From NCBI GenBank assembly GCA_017544805.1, contig JAFYDK010000124.1, forward strand, positions 1 through 34,592: a DNA stretch of 34,592 nt. Direction: 5' to 3'. A program made the translations under genes and the position numbers. Under the pieces are notes generated by a model. The model worked only from the letters and a program-made list of their open reading frames with translations, did not search any database and was not told where the DNA came from. This DNA comes from Bacteroidales bacterium (lineage in GTDB: Bacteria; Bacteroidota; Bacteroidia; Bacteroidales; UBA3824). Shown here one piece after another: positions 1 through 8,449 of the stretch (positions within the stretch are counted from its first letter, which is position 1; each line of letters begins with the position of its first letter).

Positions 1-298
1 ATTGCCTGAAACAAAAGAACTATCCTGAATATTTGGACTACGATAGTTACGTTGACTGTGGTGTATTGTTCGCCATATCGTTTGACACATTAAAAAGCGG
101 AGAATATTACGGCACTCTAAATGCTAATGACACCGCGGCTATTTTTGATATACTTGAAACAACCAAGGCTATTTCAACCAAAGACAAAAAGAGATTCAAT
201 ATACGCCGAAGGTAATCTACCACACCGCTTTCATCGAAGCTTTCTGCGCAGTAGGAGTCGAGGGATTGAAGATCAAGAGTTGGCAGGAGTATGTGTAG
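1..298 (+). pseudogene. 3' end of an unrecognised gene, interrupted by a one-base frameshift
   Basis: The gene enters from outside the window. From base 3 the frame reads protein-like sequence (LDYDSYVDCGVLFAISFDTL) until a TAA at 213-215. The frame that is one base back carries on with equally protein-like sequence (KVIYHTAFIEAFCAVGVEGL) and stops at the TAG at 296-298. The switch falls at the A-run 186-190; one extra A there would join the two parts into a single chain of about 95 visible residues. A strong terminator starts 20 bases after this second stop, which supports 298 as the real gene end. I do not recognise the family. The break could be a true mutation, a sequencing or assembly error in a homopolymer, or (less likely, since no canonical A-AAA-AAG heptamer is present) a programmed -1 shift. 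Confidence 0.55.
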
Positions 299-318
299 GC
301 GAAATTTAAAATTGAAAA

Positions 319-354
319 GGGGCGAGAAATGAAGTTTTCTCGCCCCTTTTTTTT
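319..354 (+). terminator. Rho-independent terminator of the first gene
   Basis: A perfect 11-bp GC-rich stem, GGGGCGAGAAA (319-329) with TTTCTCGCCCC (336-346), is followed by eight T (347-354). It lies 20 bases after the stop at 296-298. Confidence 0.9.
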
Positions 355-403
355 GCTGCTTGGGGAAATACTAACTTTGTGGCAAAATAGGAAATAATTA
401 AAA

Positions 404-430
404 CACCGACAATTTGATAATTCATCGGTG
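404..430 (-). terminator. Possible weak terminator of the esterase gene
   Basis: CACCGA (404-409) pairs with TCGGTG (425-430). On the minus strand the stem is followed by TTTTAATTATTT. It sits 36 bases beyond the esterase stop. The stem is only 6 bp with a long loop, so this is tentative. Confidence 0.45.
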
Positions 431-465
431 ATTATCTTGTCGCTCTTTCAAAACCACTTGAACCA

Positions 466-1629
466 TTAGTCAGCCCAAGATGAAACTTCAAATATGTAAT
501 TTTTACGCTTATCGGTTTCAATACGAAGATTGCCGGGAATTGACGAATTTTTGATGTAAGCCTCTGTTTCCCAACTTCCCCGCGTGAATTTAAATTGCGC
601 CGGCAATTTTAACTTTAATTCTATACTAAAAATACTGTCGTTTTCAGCTTGTAATTTTACGCCCTTTGGATTCCAATTTTTTAAAGCTTCCTGGTTGCCA
701 GTAATGTAAATGTCTTTCATAAATTTATTTTTTGAGACGAGCGAAATTTTCACCTTATGCTCTTTTTGGGTAAGTATTTCGTCAACGGAATCACGATAAG
801 CAAAATACGTTTTGAAACCATCAATCAAAGCCGGCGGCACAGTTGTCATGTGATCCGATGTTGGGTATGTCTTGTGATAAAATGTGATTTGTTTTGGCTT
901 TTGTGTTTCAAAGAAATTGTAGACTTTTTCTCGGGCAGGTTTCCAATTTTGCCACTTTTCTAAAAGTTCTTCGTTAGCATCCGAGGCAAAAATAAAGTGA
1001 TTGTTTTTCAGCTTGTTATAATCGAAATTAACAAGATGTTCCGATACTGACCAATCTGTTAAAAACATATTTGGCGATACGGTAATATAATCGGTAAAAA
1101 GCTCGTAATCAAGTAACGCTTCAAGCGAAAACGAGCCGCCAAGAGAATGTCCGACAGCAATTTTTCTGTCCGTAATTCTATAATTTTTAGCGATATACGG
1201 CATCAACTCATTTTGAATAAAAAGACTAAAATTTTTATGATAACCACCGTGTCCGCTTGGATATTTTATTTTCAAAAAGTCATCTTGACGCGTATATTCT
1301 TTGTCTTGCGGTGAAAGCACACCCACCACAATAAATCTTGTTTCGTATTTTGTATCAATAAATACAGACAAAGAACGTACAAGATCAAAATAAGGACGGT
1401 CTTGGGCATCAAAAACATACATAACGTCATAATCCTGAGCCGTCATTCGATTATAATTGGGCGGCAATCCTATAATTATTTTTCTATTGAAATCAAAATA
1501 CTGAGATTTTAATTCTGTTTCAACCGTTATAAACTCGTTGTAATTTAGCACTTTCTGAGCATTCGCTATAAATGACGAAAAAATAAAAAATGCAATCAGA
1601 AAAAAATTTACATTTATCTTTTTGAACAT
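466..1629 (-). CDS. Secreted esterase-family alpha/beta hydrolase with a CBM-like C-terminal domain
   Basis: This 387-residue protein has a Sec signal peptide (residues 1-24, ending IANA before Q25). It then has an esterase D/Fes-type (PF00756-like) hydrolase fold. The nucleophile elbow GHSLGGS places the catalytic serine at about S162. The likely acid is D217 in FASDANE and the likely histidine H260 in SDHMTTVP. After about residue 290 a beta-rich module reads DIYITGNQEALKNWNPKGV and later LPAQFKFTRGSWE, which resembles starch-binding (CBM20/48-type) folds, although ligand residues cannot be assigned by eye. Family members cleave acyl esters of siderophores, sugars or small molecules; the substrate here is unknown. 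The gene stands alone, divergent from the lipoprotein gene at 1768, with its own promoter at 1656-1686. Confidence 0.85.
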   Translation of the reverse strand: MFKKINVNFFLIAFFIFSSFIANAQKVLNYNEFITVETELKSQYFDFNRKIIIGLPPNYNRMTAQDYDVMYVFDAQDRPYFDLVRSLSVFIDTKYETRFIVVGVLSPQDKEYTRQDDFLKIKYPSGHGGYHKNFSLFIQNELMPYIAKNYRITDRKIAVGHSLGGSFSLEALLDYELFTDYITVSPNMFLTDWSVSEHLVNFDYNKLKNNHFIFASDANEELLEKWQNWKPAREKVYNFFETQKPKQITFYHKTYPTSDHMTTVPPALIDGFKTYFAYRDSVDEILTQKEHKVKISLVSKNKFMKDIYITGNQEALKNWNPKGVKLQAENDSIFSIELKLKLPAQFKFTRGSWETEAYIKNSSIPGNLRIETDKRKNYIFEVSSWAD

Positions 1630-1655
1630 AATAATTTTTTAATTAATTTTAAGCA

Positions 1656-1686
1656 CAAAAATATAATTAAATAGGTACAATTCAAA
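1656..1686 (-). promoter_or_regulatory. Bacteroidota-type promoter of the esterase gene
   Basis: Read on the minus strand, TTTG (1683-1686) is followed after 19 bases by TATTTTTG (1656-1663). This matches the -33 TTTG and -7 TAnnTTTG pattern of the Bacteroidota primary sigma factor. The start codon lies 26 bases further on. Confidence 0.7.
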
Positions 1687-1727
1687 CAAATATTTTATTT
1701 TTTCGTGATAACTGTAAAAACTTTTTC

Positions 1728-1735
1728 TATATTTG
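1728..1735 (+). promoter_or_regulatory. -7 element of the 527-residue lipoprotein gene
   Basis: TATATTTG fits TAnnTTTG and ends 32 bases before the ATG at 1768. The -33 region (TTTCG near 1701) is a poor match. Confidence 0.55.
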
Positions 1736-1767
1736 TCCCATAAAAAAAATAAAAAAACAATACCAAT

Positions 1768-3351
1768 ATGAAAAAGATAACATCTTTACTCGCTGTTTTA
1801 CCTATTCTTGTCTCCTGTGGTGGCAGCTCTAATACCAACAATCAAAACACGCCTGAAGAACAACCCAAACAAGAAACTTCAGCGACAAACATCACTTCAC
1901 CGTCTTACAACATTGCATACGAAGCGGCTATGAAAATTAACGCAGAAAACAAGAAATTTCCCTCCGTTGATACTTCCGATCAAACTAAAGCTGTTTTTAC
2001 GGGGCTTACTTCCGAAGAATTCGATCTTGATAAAAGCACCACGGCAATCTATCAAAACATTTCTTCAGGCGGATATTTGATTGTTTATCAAACTGAAGAA
2101 AGCGGTGTTCTCGGCGACGGTTTTATAGAAAGCATCAAAGAATTTAAAGTTTTTTCCTATAAAGACGGCGTTTTAACCGAAAAAAACGACCTATTGCCAA
2201 AACCGTCGTTCAAAGATTTTTCTTCAGCTGACGAATTATTAGTCGCAAACACCGAAAACGATTTTTCTAACAACCTGAAAAACGGTTATAATTATAGAAT
2301 TAGCGGTGATAAAATTCTCGCCGGTTTTGAAGAATACGCTTGGATAGAATACGCTTGGGACGGTTCAAATTTCGTTATTAACGGTTCGCCCAAAAACTGC
2401 TCGATGAGTGTCCTTAGCGGTGAGGGCTTAGCATCGCTTAAACTCGGCGGTCTTGTTCCCGAAACTCTCGGCGGTTTCGACAAAAAACAAAACGGCAACA
2501 ACGTAGTTTTCAGTCAAAAAGGCGAAAAAGCATTTCAACTTGCTTTAAGCAAAGACAACAAAATAGATACGATAACAGTATTTTCCCCTAAGTACACTTA
2601 TTCGCTTTGTTGCACGGGCGGTTGCGTAAATTTCGGCGTTGGATATTCTCCCACTTACGATGTTATGGACTGCAAATATCAGTTTAATCCCGATCAAGCC
2701 GACGATTATTATGTTTGCAAAGACGGCGTTTTTGTCAGAACAATGGAATTTGAGAACGGTGTAATTGAATTTTACGGTTCAAAATCTACCGTTACAAATT
2801 TAAAATACGATATAGGAAAACGCATAACGATGGCTGACAAACCCAAATTTGCCGAATACGACAAAGACCCCGTAAAATTAATAAAATTGTACGCAAAAGG
2901 CGGATTCTGTCAATCATGCGAAAAAATGTCAGACAAAGAAAAAACCGATAAAATCCGTGAAATGTACAACTCTGTTGCCTTAGACAAAAACCTTAAAAAG
3001 AAAAATGCAGAAACTCAGGACGAAGAATCGGGCTATATAATTGAATATAATTATTACTATCAAGATGACCACCTTGTAATGGTAGAATGTTCTTGGGGCG
3101 ATAGCTGGATGCAAAATTACAAACTCTATTTAAGAGATAACTGTCTGTACTTCTGCCTTATACATCATAATTATCCTGACAACACAGAAGCCTTTGAACG
3201 CTATTATTTATGTAACGATAAGATTTTCAAAGCAATTGACAAGGACAAAAAAGAAACACTTAATCCCACAGGTGAGGATATAACTGACCTAAAAAAGCGT
3301 ATGAAAGAAATTTTAAGCGAAGCACTAAAATTAGAGGAAAAAGCAAAATAA
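1768..3351 (+). CDS. Cys-rich lipoprotein of unknown function
   Basis: A protein of 527 residues begins with a short SPII signal (MKKITSLLAVLPILVSC); LVSC with GG after C17 is a good lipobox. A low-complexity N/Q/E/T linker of about 25 residues follows, then a large soluble region. I recognise no family. Apart from C17 I count twelve cysteines, several close together (LCCTGGC, GGFCQSC, DNCLYFC), an even number compatible with disulfides in the periplasm. The two halves each contain Tyr- and acid-rich stretches followed by a Cys-containing strand (DDYYVCKDGVF; ERYYLCNDKIF), which hints at an internal repeat. The gene is monocistronic: divergent from the esterase, and gyrA has its own promoter downstream. 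Confidence 0.85.
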   Translation: MKKITSLLAVLPILVSCGGSSNTNNQNTPEEQPKQETSATNITSPSYNIAYEAAMKINAENKKFPSVDTSDQTKAVFTGLTSEEFDLDKSTTAIYQNISSGGYLIVYQTEESGVLGDGFIESIKEFKVFSYKDGVLTEKNDLLPKPSFKDFSSADELLVANTENDFSNNLKNGYNYRISGDKILAGFEEYAWIEYAWDGSNFVINGSPKNCSMSVLSGEGLASLKLGGLVPETLGGFDKKQNGNNVVFSQKGEKAFQLALSKDNKIDTITVFSPKYTYSLCCTGGCVNFGVGYSPTYDVMDCKYQFNPDQADDYYVCKDGVFVRTMEFENGVIEFYGSKSTVTNLKYDIGKRITMADKPKFAEYDKDPVKLIKLYAKGGFCQSCEKMSDKEKTDKIREMYNSVALDKNLKKKNAETQDEESGYIIEYNYYYQDDHLVMVECSWGDSWMQNYKLYLRDNCLYFCLIHHNYPDNTEAFERYYLCNDKIFKAIDKDKKETLNPTGEDITDLKKRMKEILSEALKLEEKAK

Positions 3352-3367
3352 AAATCTTCGATTTTTT
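3350..3367 (+). terminator. Possible weak AT-rich terminator overlapping the lipoprotein stop
   Basis: AAAAATC (3350-3356) pairs with GATTTTT (3360-3366) around a three-base TTC loop, with one more T after. It is nearly all A-T pairs, so strength is doubtful. Confidence 0.35.
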
Positions 3368-3378
3368 CCCCTTATTTT

Positions 3379-3409
3379 TTTGTTTTTTCACAAAAAAGCC
3401 GTACCTTTG
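3379..3409 (+). promoter_or_regulatory. Bacteroidota-type promoter of gyrA
   Basis: TTTG (3379-3382) is followed after 19 bases by TACCTTTG (3402-3409). The predicted leader before the gyrA ATG is about 30 bases. Confidence 0.8.
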
Positions 3410-3445
3410 CAGAGTTATATAGAAAGATAAAATTTAATTGAAAAA

Positions 3446-6031
3446 ATGTCAGAAGAGACAACAAACGAAATTAACGAGAGAATCGTTAAAGTAAACATAG
3501 ACAAAGAAATGCGCTCGGCGTATATCGACTATTCAATGTCGGTTATCGTTTCAAGAGCGTTGCCCGATGTCAGGGACGGTCTTAAACCCGTTCATCGTAG
3601 GGTACTTTTCGGTATGAACGAAATGGGCGTTTTCGCTAACCGTCCGACTAAAAAATCAGCAAGAATCGTTGGTGAAGTCATGGGTAAATTTCACCCGCAC
3701 GGCGACTCTTCGGTATATTTCACAATGGTCAGACTCGCTCAAGACTGGATTATGAGATATCCCCTCGTTGACGGTCAAGGTAACTTTGGTTCGGTGGACG
3801 GCGACTCACCCGCTGCTATGCGTTACACCGAGGCAAGGCTCAAAAAAATCGCCGAAGATACGCTTATCGACCTCGATAAAGACGCCGTAGATTTCGTGCC
3901 GAACTTCGATGAATCACTCAAAGAACCCGTCGTTTTGCCGACAAGAATACCGCTTTTGCTTGTTAACGGTGCGTCAGGAATCGCTGTCGGAATGGCTACA
4001 AATATGGCTCCACACAACCTTTCTGACACCATTGACGCGATCGTTGCTTATATCGACAACAACGACATCTCTATCGAAGAATTAATTCCGATTATAAAAG
4101 CTCCTGATTTTCCCACAGGCGGCATAATCTATGGTTATCAAGGCGTTAAAGATGCTTACATGACCGGTCGCGGAAGAATTGTTATCCGTTCTAAATACCA
4201 CATCGAAAATACTCACAGCGGCAAACCGCAAATCATTTTCGACGAAATTCCTTACATGGTTAACAAAGCTGAACAAATCAGCAAAATAGCCGACCTTGTT
4301 AACGACAAAAAAATCGAGGACATCGTTCACGCTAACGACGAGTCAGACCGCAAAGGTATGAGAATTGTCGTAACGCTTAAAAACGGTGCAATTCCGAATG
4401 TCGTTGTCAATAAGCTCTTTAAACTCACTCAATTACAGACTACTTTCAATGTCAATAACATTGCCTTAGTAAAAGGACGTCCGAGACTTTTGAATTTGAA
4501 AGATATTATTGAATGTTTCGTAGAACACCGTCAGGAAGTAGTTGTAAGGCGTAGTAAATACGAATTAGCACAAGCTCAAAAGCGTGCCCACATTTTGGAA
4601 GGTTTGTTAATTGCGCTTGACCATTTGGACGAAGTTATCGCTTTGATTCGTGCTTCAAGAACACCTGACGAGGCAAGGGTAGGATTGATTGAGAAATTCG
4701 GTTTGACTGATGCTCAGGCAAGGGCAATCCTTGAAATGAGGCTTCAAAAACTCACCGGCTTGGAACGTGAAAAGATTAAAGAGGAGTACGATGAAATTAT
4801 GAAATACATCGACTACTTAAACGAGGTTATCGGCAGCGTTGTAAAGCAAATGGAAGTTGTAAAAGAAGAACTTTTGCAGATAAAAGAAAAATATCACGAC
4901 GAGAGAAAAACTCACATCGAATATGCTGCCTCAGAGGACTTTAATCCTGAGGATTTCTATGCTGACGAAGACGTTGTTATCACGATTTCAAAATTAGGAT
5001 ACATCAAGCGTACGCCGCTTACCGAATTTAAAACGCAGAATAGGGGAGGAAAGGGCTCGAAAGGCTCTACGACTCGCGACGAAGACTTTATCAGCCATAT
5101 TTTCTCGGCAACAAACCACAACACAATGTTGTTTTTCACCGAAAAAGGCAAATGTTTCTGGCTCAAAGTTTACGAAATACCGGAAGGCAACAAGACCTCG
5201 AAAGGCCGTGCTATTCAGAACGTTTTGAACATCGAAAGCGACGACAGCGTGAAAGCATACATCAACGTTAAGTCTATTACCGACCCCGAATACGTAAATT
5301 CGCACTATATTATAATGTGTACTAAGAACGGTATCGTTAAGAAAACTCCGCTTTCTGAATATTCAAGACCGAGAACAAACGGTATCAACGCAATTAATAT
5401 CCGCGAAGGCGATATGCTTTTGGAGGCTAAATTAACTGACGGAACCAACGACATTTTAATCGGAATCCGAGGCGGAAAAGCAGTCCGTTTCAACGAGACC
5501 GATGCAAGACCTATCGGAAGAACAGGTACGGGCGTTCGCGGTATAACTGTCCCCGAAGGTGATGAAGTTATCGGTATGGTCGTTGCTAAATCAGACGGTT
5601 CTGACGGCGATATTTTGGTTGTTTCGGAAAACGGTTACGGCAAACGTTCAAAACTTGAAGATTACCGAATCACTTCGCGTGGCGGCAAAGGTGTTAAAAC
5701 GATTAATATCACCGACAAAACCGGTGAATTGATTGCAATTGATAAAATTACCGACAATGATGACTTGATGATTATCAACAAATCGGGTATAACAATAAGA
5801 CTAAAAGCCGAAATTATCAGAACGGCTTCACGTCTGACACAAGGTGTTAAATTAATTGAACTTAACACTAAGAAGAAAGATTCAATTGCCTCTATTGCCG
5901 TGGTTCCCAAGACCGAAGACGAAGAAGATGACGAAAACGCTGAAAATGCAGATGTTACGGTTATTAGCGGTGAAGAAAATTCTTCAAATCCGGAAGTAGA
6001 GAACAACAATACAGAAGAAAATAATCAATAA
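3446..6031 (+). CDS. gyrA: DNA gyrase subunit A
   Basis: This 861-residue protein is the breakage-reunion subunit of gyrase, which introduces negative supercoils together with GyrB. The winged-helix and tower region holds the catalytic tyrosine Y127 in AAMRYTEARL and the HPHGDSS motif (H83-S89). The C-terminal beta-pinwheel contains the GyrA box QNRGGKG (Q531-G537), which separates it from topoisomerase IV ParC. Repeated blades (RGGKGVKT, RTGTGVRG) follow, and then an acidic, Asn-rich tail of about 40 residues. Relative to E. coli numbering, S88 matches Ser83 and F92 matches Asp87; I think Phe there is usual in Bacteroidales, but this should be compared. The TPR gene starts 22 bases after the stop, so the two are probably co-transcribed. 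Confidence 0.98.
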   Translation: MSEETTNEINERIVKVNIDKEMRSAYIDYSMSVIVSRALPDVRDGLKPVHRRVLFGMNEMGVFANRPTKKSARIVGEVMGKFHPHGDSSVYFTMVRLAQDWIMRYPLVDGQGNFGSVDGDSPAAMRYTEARLKKIAEDTLIDLDKDAVDFVPNFDESLKEPVVLPTRIPLLLVNGASGIAVGMATNMAPHNLSDTIDAIVAYIDNNDISIEELIPIIKAPDFPTGGIIYGYQGVKDAYMTGRGRIVIRSKYHIENTHSGKPQIIFDEIPYMVNKAEQISKIADLVNDKKIEDIVHANDESDRKGMRIVVTLKNGAIPNVVVNKLFKLTQLQTTFNVNNIALVKGRPRLLNLKDIIECFVEHRQEVVVRRSKYELAQAQKRAHILEGLLIALDHLDEVIALIRASRTPDEARVGLIEKFGLTDAQARAILEMRLQKLTGLEREKIKEEYDEIMKYIDYLNEVIGSVVKQMEVVKEELLQIKEKYHDERKTHIEYAASEDFNPEDFYADEDVVITISKLGYIKRTPLTEFKTQNRGGKGSKGSTTRDEDFISHIFSATNHNTMLFFTEKGKCFWLKVYEIPEGNKTSKGRAIQNVLNIESDDSVKAYINVKSITDPEYVNSHYIIMCTKNGIVKKTPLSEYSRPRTNGINAINIREGDMLLEAKLTDGTNDILIGIRGGKAVRFNETDARPIGRTGTGVRGITVPEGDEVIGMVVAKSDGSDGDILVVSENGYGKRSKLEDYRITSRGGKGVKTINITDKTGELIAIDKITDNDDLMIINKSGITIRLKAEIIRTASRLTQGVKLIELNTKKKDSIASIAVVPKTEDEEDDENAENADVTVISGEENSSNPEVENNNTEENNQ

Positions 6032-6053
6032 AAAAATAAAATAATTAATCAAA

Positions 6054-7568
6054 ATGAAAAAAATATTTTTAACCTTAACTGTTGCTGCAATGGCGGCTAC
6101 TTCGGTTTTTTCACAGGCTCCTACGCCTCAAGATTCAAAAAAACTGATTGACAACGCAAAAGCAAAAATTGAAAACAGCGACAAAGACATTCAGGATGCT
6201 AAAAAAGGCAGTATTTCCAAAACGTGGGAAAGCCGTGGAAAATTGTTGCTTGAGTCAGCAAAAATAAATACCAAAGGTGTAAATCAAGGAATGTATGCTG
6301 CAAAATGCGACCAAAGTCCATTCTTCAACTTGGAGTTGATGATGGGAGCACCCACAGAGAAAAAAAGTGAGAAAATCGGTACTGAAGATTATGAAGTATG
6401 GGTTTATCCGACGATAAACTATTACATTCAAAACAATCAGGTAATGTTGTGGAAAGAGACTTATACAGTTGCAGACAACGCTCTTGACAAAGCTGTAGAG
6501 GCATACCGCAAAGCTGACGAATTGGATGCAAAAGGCAGTTTTAAGTCTAAAAAAACCACAATGGAGGCTGCAAAAGAACTCAGAACAGCATATTTCACAA
6601 ACGGTATCAACGCATATCAACTTTTGGATTATAAAACAGCTGCTAAAAACTTTGAAAGCGCATACAACTTGTCAGATTTTCCGCGTGATCCCAAAGATAC
6701 ATCTTTGAACGACGGACAAATTGCATATTACGCAGCTTTGTCAGCATATCAAGGTGATGAAAAGGTAAAAGCAGAAAAACTTTTCAAAGAGGCTGCTAAC
6801 AAAAACTATCAACCCGGCGGTTGCTACCATTACATTTATCAAATTAACATGGACAACGGCAAAGAGGCTGAAGCTTTGAAACTTATTACAACTGCATACG
6901 AAAAATATCCGCAAGAAGAGCAAATTCTTTACGATGTTATCAACTATTATTTAGGCAAAAAACAGACGGAAGAGGCAGAAAAATATCTTGATAAAGCTAT
7001 CGAAAAATATCCCTCAAATGCAAGCCTTTATAATGTAAAAGCAAGTATGTTTGTAACGCAGTGCAGCGATCTTTCAGCAAAATATGCTAACGAGCTCAAC
7101 GAATCAGATTCTTTGAGAAAATTGGCGTTCAGAAACCGTAACAATCCCAAAGAAGAAGCTCGCGTAAACGCTGAAAAAGAGAAAAAACAAGCAGATGCAG
7201 AGCAGACTAAAAAGGATTATCTTGCAAGCATGAACAAAGCAGTATCTATTTACAACCAAGCAATCTCAAAGGATGCAAAAAACTATGACGCACATTTTGC
7301 TCTCGGTATTGTTTATTATAGTGCAGCAGACTTGGTAAACAACGAGAAAAACTCAATTCCATTGTCAGAAGACAAAGACGGCAGCAAAACGGCGGCAAAA
7401 GAGAAAGAAATCACAAAATATTGGGAACAATCAGCAGAAGAATTTGAAAAAGCTTCAGCAATCCGTCCTACGGAGAAAGATTGTTTGCAAAACCTCAAAA
7501 CTCTTTACTACAAACTCCAGAATACAGCAAAATGGAAAGAAGTAAAAGAAAAATTAGAAAAATTGTAG
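6054..7568 (+). CDS. Secreted TPR-repeat protein co-transcribed with gyrA
   Basis: A protein of 504 residues has a Sec signal peptide (residues 1-21, cleavage after FSQ or one residue before). The mature part is alpha-helical with several tetratricopeptide repeats. Clear ones lie at about residues 185-330, for example DGQIAYYAALSAYQGDEKVK and EEAEKYLDKAIEKYPSNASL; another occurs near the C-terminus (NYDAHFALGIVYYSAAD). A highly charged K/E-rich helix lies between them. No enzymatic motif is seen, so it is probably a periplasmic scaffold. A TPR protein directly after gyrA is, from memory, a recurring arrangement in Bacteroidales. Its terminator follows at 7593-7631. Confidence 0.88.
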   Translation: MKKIFLTLTVAAMAATSVFSQAPTPQDSKKLIDNAKAKIENSDKDIQDAKKGSISKTWESRGKLLLESAKINTKGVNQGMYAAKCDQSPFFNLELMMGAPTEKKSEKIGTEDYEVWVYPTINYYIQNNQVMLWKETYTVADNALDKAVEAYRKADELDAKGSFKSKKTTMEAAKELRTAYFTNGINAYQLLDYKTAAKNFESAYNLSDFPRDPKDTSLNDGQIAYYAALSAYQGDEKVKAEKLFKEAANKNYQPGGCYHYIYQINMDNGKEAEALKLITTAYEKYPQEEQILYDVINYYLGKKQTEEAEKYLDKAIEKYPSNASLYNVKASMFVTQCSDLSAKYANELNESDSLRKLAFRNRNNPKEEARVNAEKEKKQADAEQTKKDYLASMNKAVSIYNQAISKDAKNYDAHFALGIVYYSAADLVNNEKNSIPLSEDKDGSKTAAKEKEITKYWEQSAEEFEKASAIRPTEKDCLQNLKTLYYKLQNTAKWKEVKEKLEKL

Positions 7569-7592
7569 AATTTTTCTCGCATAAATAATTTT

Positions 7593-7631
7593 AAAAAAAA
7601 CGGCGCGAAGAAATTTGCGCTGTTTTTTTTT
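7593..7631 (+). terminator. Terminator of the gyrA-TPR operon
   Basis: A run of eight A (7593-7600) and CGGCGC (7601-7606) pair with GCGCTG (7617-7622, one G-T pair) and a run of nine T (7623-7631). The symmetric A and T flanks would let it work in both directions. Confidence 0.88.
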
Positions 7632-8061
7632 GCATTCAAGACAAATTTCCGATAGTCCACACAGCGTTGTTGGATTTATTTTTGAAAAAGGGAAAGAAAA
7701 TTATTTTATACAATGTTTTGAAACTCTCAACGGCATAAAAATATATTTTACTTTTATTCCGTGTTTGATTAACGAAAAAAGATTAAAAACTTTTTATGTT
7801 AGAACAAATAAAGAGAGAAAGAAAAAAGATTTATATAAAATATATAAAGACGACGGTCTTCTAAAATATTGGGAAGACGTTACAGCTATCAACAGAGCTG
7901 ACCGCCGGGAAAACCATATTTTATTTGTTGATTGCCGCCTCTATTGTGGCAAAATTGGAAATAATTTTGCAGATAACCAAATTTTTGACGAAAAAAATTT
8001 AGGTACGGCAGGTGATTTATATCTCGTTAGGGATATGCGTACCTTTGTAAAAATGTTTTAA
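7615..8061 (+). CDS. Unrecognised basic protein without a credible start; possible gene remnant
   Basis: The open frame runs from about 7585 to the TAA at 8059-8061, but no in-frame ATG lies before its last 25 bases. The first usable codons, TTG at 7615 and TTG at 7630, fall inside the terminator hairpin and T-run. From about residue 18 onward the sequence looks protein-like (NYFIQCFETLNGIKIYFTF, then KDDGLLKYWEDVTAINRADR, ending GDLYLVRDMRTFVKMF). I do not recognise a family. The absence of a promoter, start codon and room for a leader suggests either a decayed gene that lost its 5' end or use of a rare start. It is followed by the MLNR repeat region. Confidence 0.4.
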   Translation: MRCFFLHSRQISDSPHSVVGFIFEKGKENYFIQCFETLNGIKIYFTFIPCLINEKRLKTFYVRTNKERKKKDLYKIYKDDGLLKYWEDVTAINRADRRENHILFVDCRLYCGKIGNNFADNQIFDEKNLGTAGDLYLVRDMRTFVKMF

Positions 8062-8130
8062 TTTTTTGCATGATTTTTTATTTTTTTGGGGGCTCCTTCT
8101 CCCCCGTTATTTTGTCCGATAATTAATATT

Positions 8131-8232
8131 ATGTTAAATAGAGTTCTTAAAAAAGCCATACAACGCTCAAAAGCCGTACAAATGCCTAATTCTAAAAAAG
8201 AATCTAAATCTTGCTCTTTCGTAGGATTTTAG
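8131..8232 (+). CDS. Micro-ORF 1 of the MLNR set (33 residues)
   Basis: ATG at 8131 opens a 33-residue reading frame beginning MLNRVLKKAIQ and ending CSFVGF. It is rich in Lys and Arg, with two cysteines or fewer and no signal peptide. It is listed because the same first four residues recur at 8354 and 8439 after a shared upstream block. Translation is not demonstrated; the repeat could be regulatory DNA that happens to contain an ATG. Confidence 0.3.
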   Translation: MLNRVLKKAIQRSKAVQMPNSKKESKSCSFVGF

Positions 8233-8353
8233 TGTACTAAAAAGATAATTCACAGAAAATAATATACGGCAATTATAACGAGTTAAAAACTACTTTAAGC
8301 CAAAAAATTTCTTTCACTCCTCCCCCGTAATAAAAAGCTCAGATAATAATATT

Positions 8354-8449
8354 ATGTTAAATAGAAAATTTAAAAAATATCAAAAAACTCCCCCTCGCGT
8401 CATTAAAAACCTAAAAAAATTATTCTGTATCAATGGTTATGTTAAATAG
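8354..8449 (+). CDS. Micro-ORF 2 of the MLNR set (31 residues)
   Basis: The frame starts MLNRKFKKYQK and ends INGYVK. It is strongly basic (about ten Lys or Arg). It shares the leader AATATTATG with micro-ORF 1, and its last codons overlap the start of micro-ORF 3 by 11 bases (8439-8449), so the three are arranged head to tail. Translation is not demonstrated. Confidence 0.3.
   Translation: MLNRKFKKYQKTPPRVIKNLKKLFCINGYVK

Noticed and set aside
121..309. Open frame of 62 residues on the plus strand
   Set aside because: Its Arg-rich sequence is not protein-like, while the other two frames carry the two halves of the frameshifted gene.
5662..6009. Minus-strand open frame of 115 residues inside gyrA
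   Set aside because: It is the complement of the acidic GyrA tail, giving Ser-rich low-complexity sequence; not a gene.
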